A DNA stretch of 7,194 nucleotides, taken from the NCBI GenBank assembly GCA_946541285.1, contig CAMNJG010000076.1, forward strand, positions 1-7,194, in the 5' to 3' direction. Positions 6,420 through 7,194 of this stretch are shown here, piece after piece; the first letter of the stretch is position 1, and every line of letters begins with the position of its first letter. The notes below the pieces were generated by a model that was not told the origin of the DNA, did no database searches, and worked only from the letters and a program-made list of their open reading frames with translations. A program made the translations under genes and the position numbers. Source of the stretch: an uncultured Clostridia bacterium. GTDB taxonomy: Bacteria > Bacillota > Clostridia > Peptostreptococcales > Anaerovoracaceae.

Positions 6420-7012
6420 TTCTGGTCCTCCGGCACGGCAGCCTGATGTACTGTTTCTTTTTCAGAAAGCTCCGCGGCTTCCTCCTGTTCCCGTTTCCGG
6501 TCCAGCTCCATGTCCCGGTTATGCAGCCAGGTTTCCCAGTCCACCCAGCCGTCTTCTTCCTCCTCCGGCCATTCCTGCCAGGTTCCCCAGTCTTCTTCTT
6601 TCACGCGTTTGCGGAAGCGCAGCTTCTTTTCCCTGCGCAGCGGCCTGCCCTGTTCATCAAAAGAGACCTTCAGTTCCTGCTCCGTATTATGGAAGATCAC
6701 AAATACCAGCACAGCCTGGACTGCGATCACGATCAGGCAGAAAACCCGTGCCACCATGGGAGAAGCACCGATTTTCCAGATAATCGCGTCCAGAAGCGCC
6801 GTCGCGAAAATGATATAAACACCGACAAAGATACTGACCACACCAAAGTAATGGTTCGCGTATTCCCAGGTGGCCTGATTCAGGCAGGCGCGTTTCGAGC
6901 GGTACGCCAGCCCCCTGCTCCGGAACGCCGGCGTCCGCAGCGTAAAAAGGATTCCGGAAAGAATATACAGCAACGGCAGCAGCAGGGTAATCAGGAGCAT
7001 CATGATCGTCAC
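6416..7012 (-). CDS. SdpI-family membrane protein with acidic Trp-rich cytoplasmic tail
   Basis: A 198-residue protein. Three hydrophobic segments (about residues 3-25, 56-79 and 86-107) form the membrane part. The SdpI-family signature GLAYRSKRA..N..TW.YANHYFG (residues 34-57) lies before the second helix. After helix three comes SFDEQGRP, a basic stretch (RREKKLRFRKRVK) and a strongly acidic tail of about 60 residues in which Trp recurs every third residue in two clusters (W142, 145, 148 and W156, 159, 162). The tail is absent from the paralogue that follows and I recognise no domain in it. The GTG start is chosen because AAAGGAGG ends 6 nt upstream, whereas the ATGs at codons 4-5 would sit too far away. 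The stop overlaps the next start (ATGA). The function is unknown; immunity or regulatory roles are only possibilities from the family. Confidence 0.78.
   Translation of the reverse strand: MTIMMLLITLLLPLLYILSGILFTLRTPAFRSRGLAYRSKRACLNQATWEYANHYFGVVSIFVGVYIIFATALLDAIIWKIGASPMVARVFCLIVIAVQAVLVFVIFHNTEQELKVSFDEQGRPLRREKKLRFRKRVKEEDWGTWQEWPEEEEDGWVDWETWLHNRDMELDRKREQEEAAELSEKETVHQAAVPEDQK
6526..6592 (-). repeat. Intragenic direct repeat encoding DW[E/G]TW
   Basis: On the minus strand GACTGGGGAACCTGGC (6592-6577) and GACTGGGAAACCTGGC (6541-6526) match at 15 of 16 bases and start exactly 51 nt (17 codons) apart. Both read in frame as Asp-Trp-Gly/Glu-Thr-Trp within the acidic tail of the first SdpI-like protein. 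This fits a small internal duplication that produced the two Trp clusters. Confidence 0.7.
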
Positions 7013-7018
7013 GGGATC

Positions 7019-7026
7019 CCTCCTTT
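7019..7026 (-). promoter_or_regulatory. Ribosome binding site deciding the GTG start of the first SdpI-like gene
   Basis: AAAGGAGG (7026-7019) is followed after 6 nt (GATCCC) by GTG at 7012. The next in-frame ATGs, at 7003 and 7000, would have spacings of about 15 nt or more, so GTG is the preferred start. Confidence 0.75.
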
Positions 7027-7052
7027 CCTGATGTCAGATTGAAATAAAACCG

Positions 7053-7070
7053 ATACCATCATACCATACC
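7053..7070 (-). promoter_or_regulatory. Possible promoter/operator of the SdpI-like gene pair
   Basis: On the minus strand GGTATGGTATGATGGTAT contains GGTAT three times (7070-7066, 7065-7061, 7057-7053) and a TATGAT that could act as a -10 box (7063-7058). No convincing -35 box is seen at 16-18 nt. The transcript should begin near here, because a terminator lies just upstream and the gene starts about 45 nt downstream. The assignment is tentative. Confidence 0.35.
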
Positions 7071-7087
7071 ACACCGCAGCGGGACAG

Positions 7088-7123
7088 AAAAAACCGCCGC
7101 GTGAAAACGAATCCACACGGCGG
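7088..7123 (-). terminator. Intrinsic terminator of an upstream minus-strand gene
   Basis: On the minus strand CCGCCGTGTG (7123-7114) pairs with CACGCGGCGG (7103-7094) over 10 pairs (one G-U) around a 10-nt loop. Six T follow (7093-7088). It separates the SdpI-like pair from whatever minus-strand gene lies to the right of the window, so the pair likely has its own promoter. Confidence 0.88.
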
Positions 7124-7194
7124 GCGTTACCAGCCAGTATCTCTGACAGTCAGGTACGGAATGGAGTCGTGAAGGCAGCTCCGTCCGAGCCATT
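7124..7194 (-). other. Right-edge segment, probably the 3' end of an upstream gene
   Basis: A strong minus-strand terminator follows this segment, so it should contain or directly follow the end of a minus-strand gene. One frame is open from the edge to TGA at 7152-7150 and another to TAA at about 7129-7127. Too little is visible (under 25 codons) to choose between them or recognise a product. Confidence 0.3.

Noticed and set aside
6299..7042. 247-codon plus-strand open frame
   Set aside because: It overlaps both SdpI-like genes in antisense. The minus-strand frames have good ribosome binding sites, coupled starts and membrane-helix patterns, while this one is Pro/Arg/Phe-rich without motifs.
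1..7194. tRNA or rRNA genes, CRISPR arrays, insertion sequences
   Set aside because: I saw no cloverleaf with T-loop consensus, no regularly spaced repeats, and no transposase-like frame or terminal inverted repeats. Nearly all of the window is occupied by the listed features.

Overview
The window looks like chromosomal DNA of a Bacillota (Firmicutes) bacterium, most likely a clostridial lineage of moderate GC content. The evidence is a tRNA-sensing T-box leader, strong AGGAGG-type ribosome binding sites, Rho-independent terminators, SdpI-family membrane proteins and a canonical ParB-binding parS site. All well-supported genes lie on the minus strand, so the biological order runs from high to low coordinates.

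Layout in direction of transcription. A terminator at 7088-7123 closes an upstream transcript whose gene lies almost wholly outside the window. Next come two ATGA-overlapping paralogous SdpI-like three-helix membrane proteins (7012-6416 and 6419-6021). About 40 nt further on is a sigma-A-type promoter (5981-5953), then a full T-box riboswitch (about 5946-5611) with an apparent AAC (Asn) specifier. This leads into a tight operon of gatC (5592-5305), gatA (5295-3745) and one 1158-codon gene encoding GatB fused to aspartyl-tRNA synthetase (3745-269). Two tandem terminators (209-163 and 133-107) end the operon. The last ~105 bases at the left edge hold no gene I can support.

How it fits together. 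AspRS of the alphaproteobacterial / non-discriminating-looking type charges tRNA-Asn with Asp, and GatCAB amidates Asp-tRNA(Asn) to Asn-tRNA(Asn). Here the synthetase is covalently joined to the tRNA-binding subunit GatB, a single-chain counterpart of the Asn transamidosome. The leader appears to sense uncharged tRNA-Asn, the end product of the pathway, so sensor and enzyme match.

Hidden signal. The DNA encoding the GatB-AspRS linker contains an exact 16-bp palindrome TGTTTCACGTGAAACA (2111-2126), a canonical parS chromosome-segregation site, read in frame as part of D-V-S-R-E-T-Y. One short stretch therefore serves as fusion joint and probable ParB loading site, which suggests the locus lies in the origin-proximal part of the chromosome.
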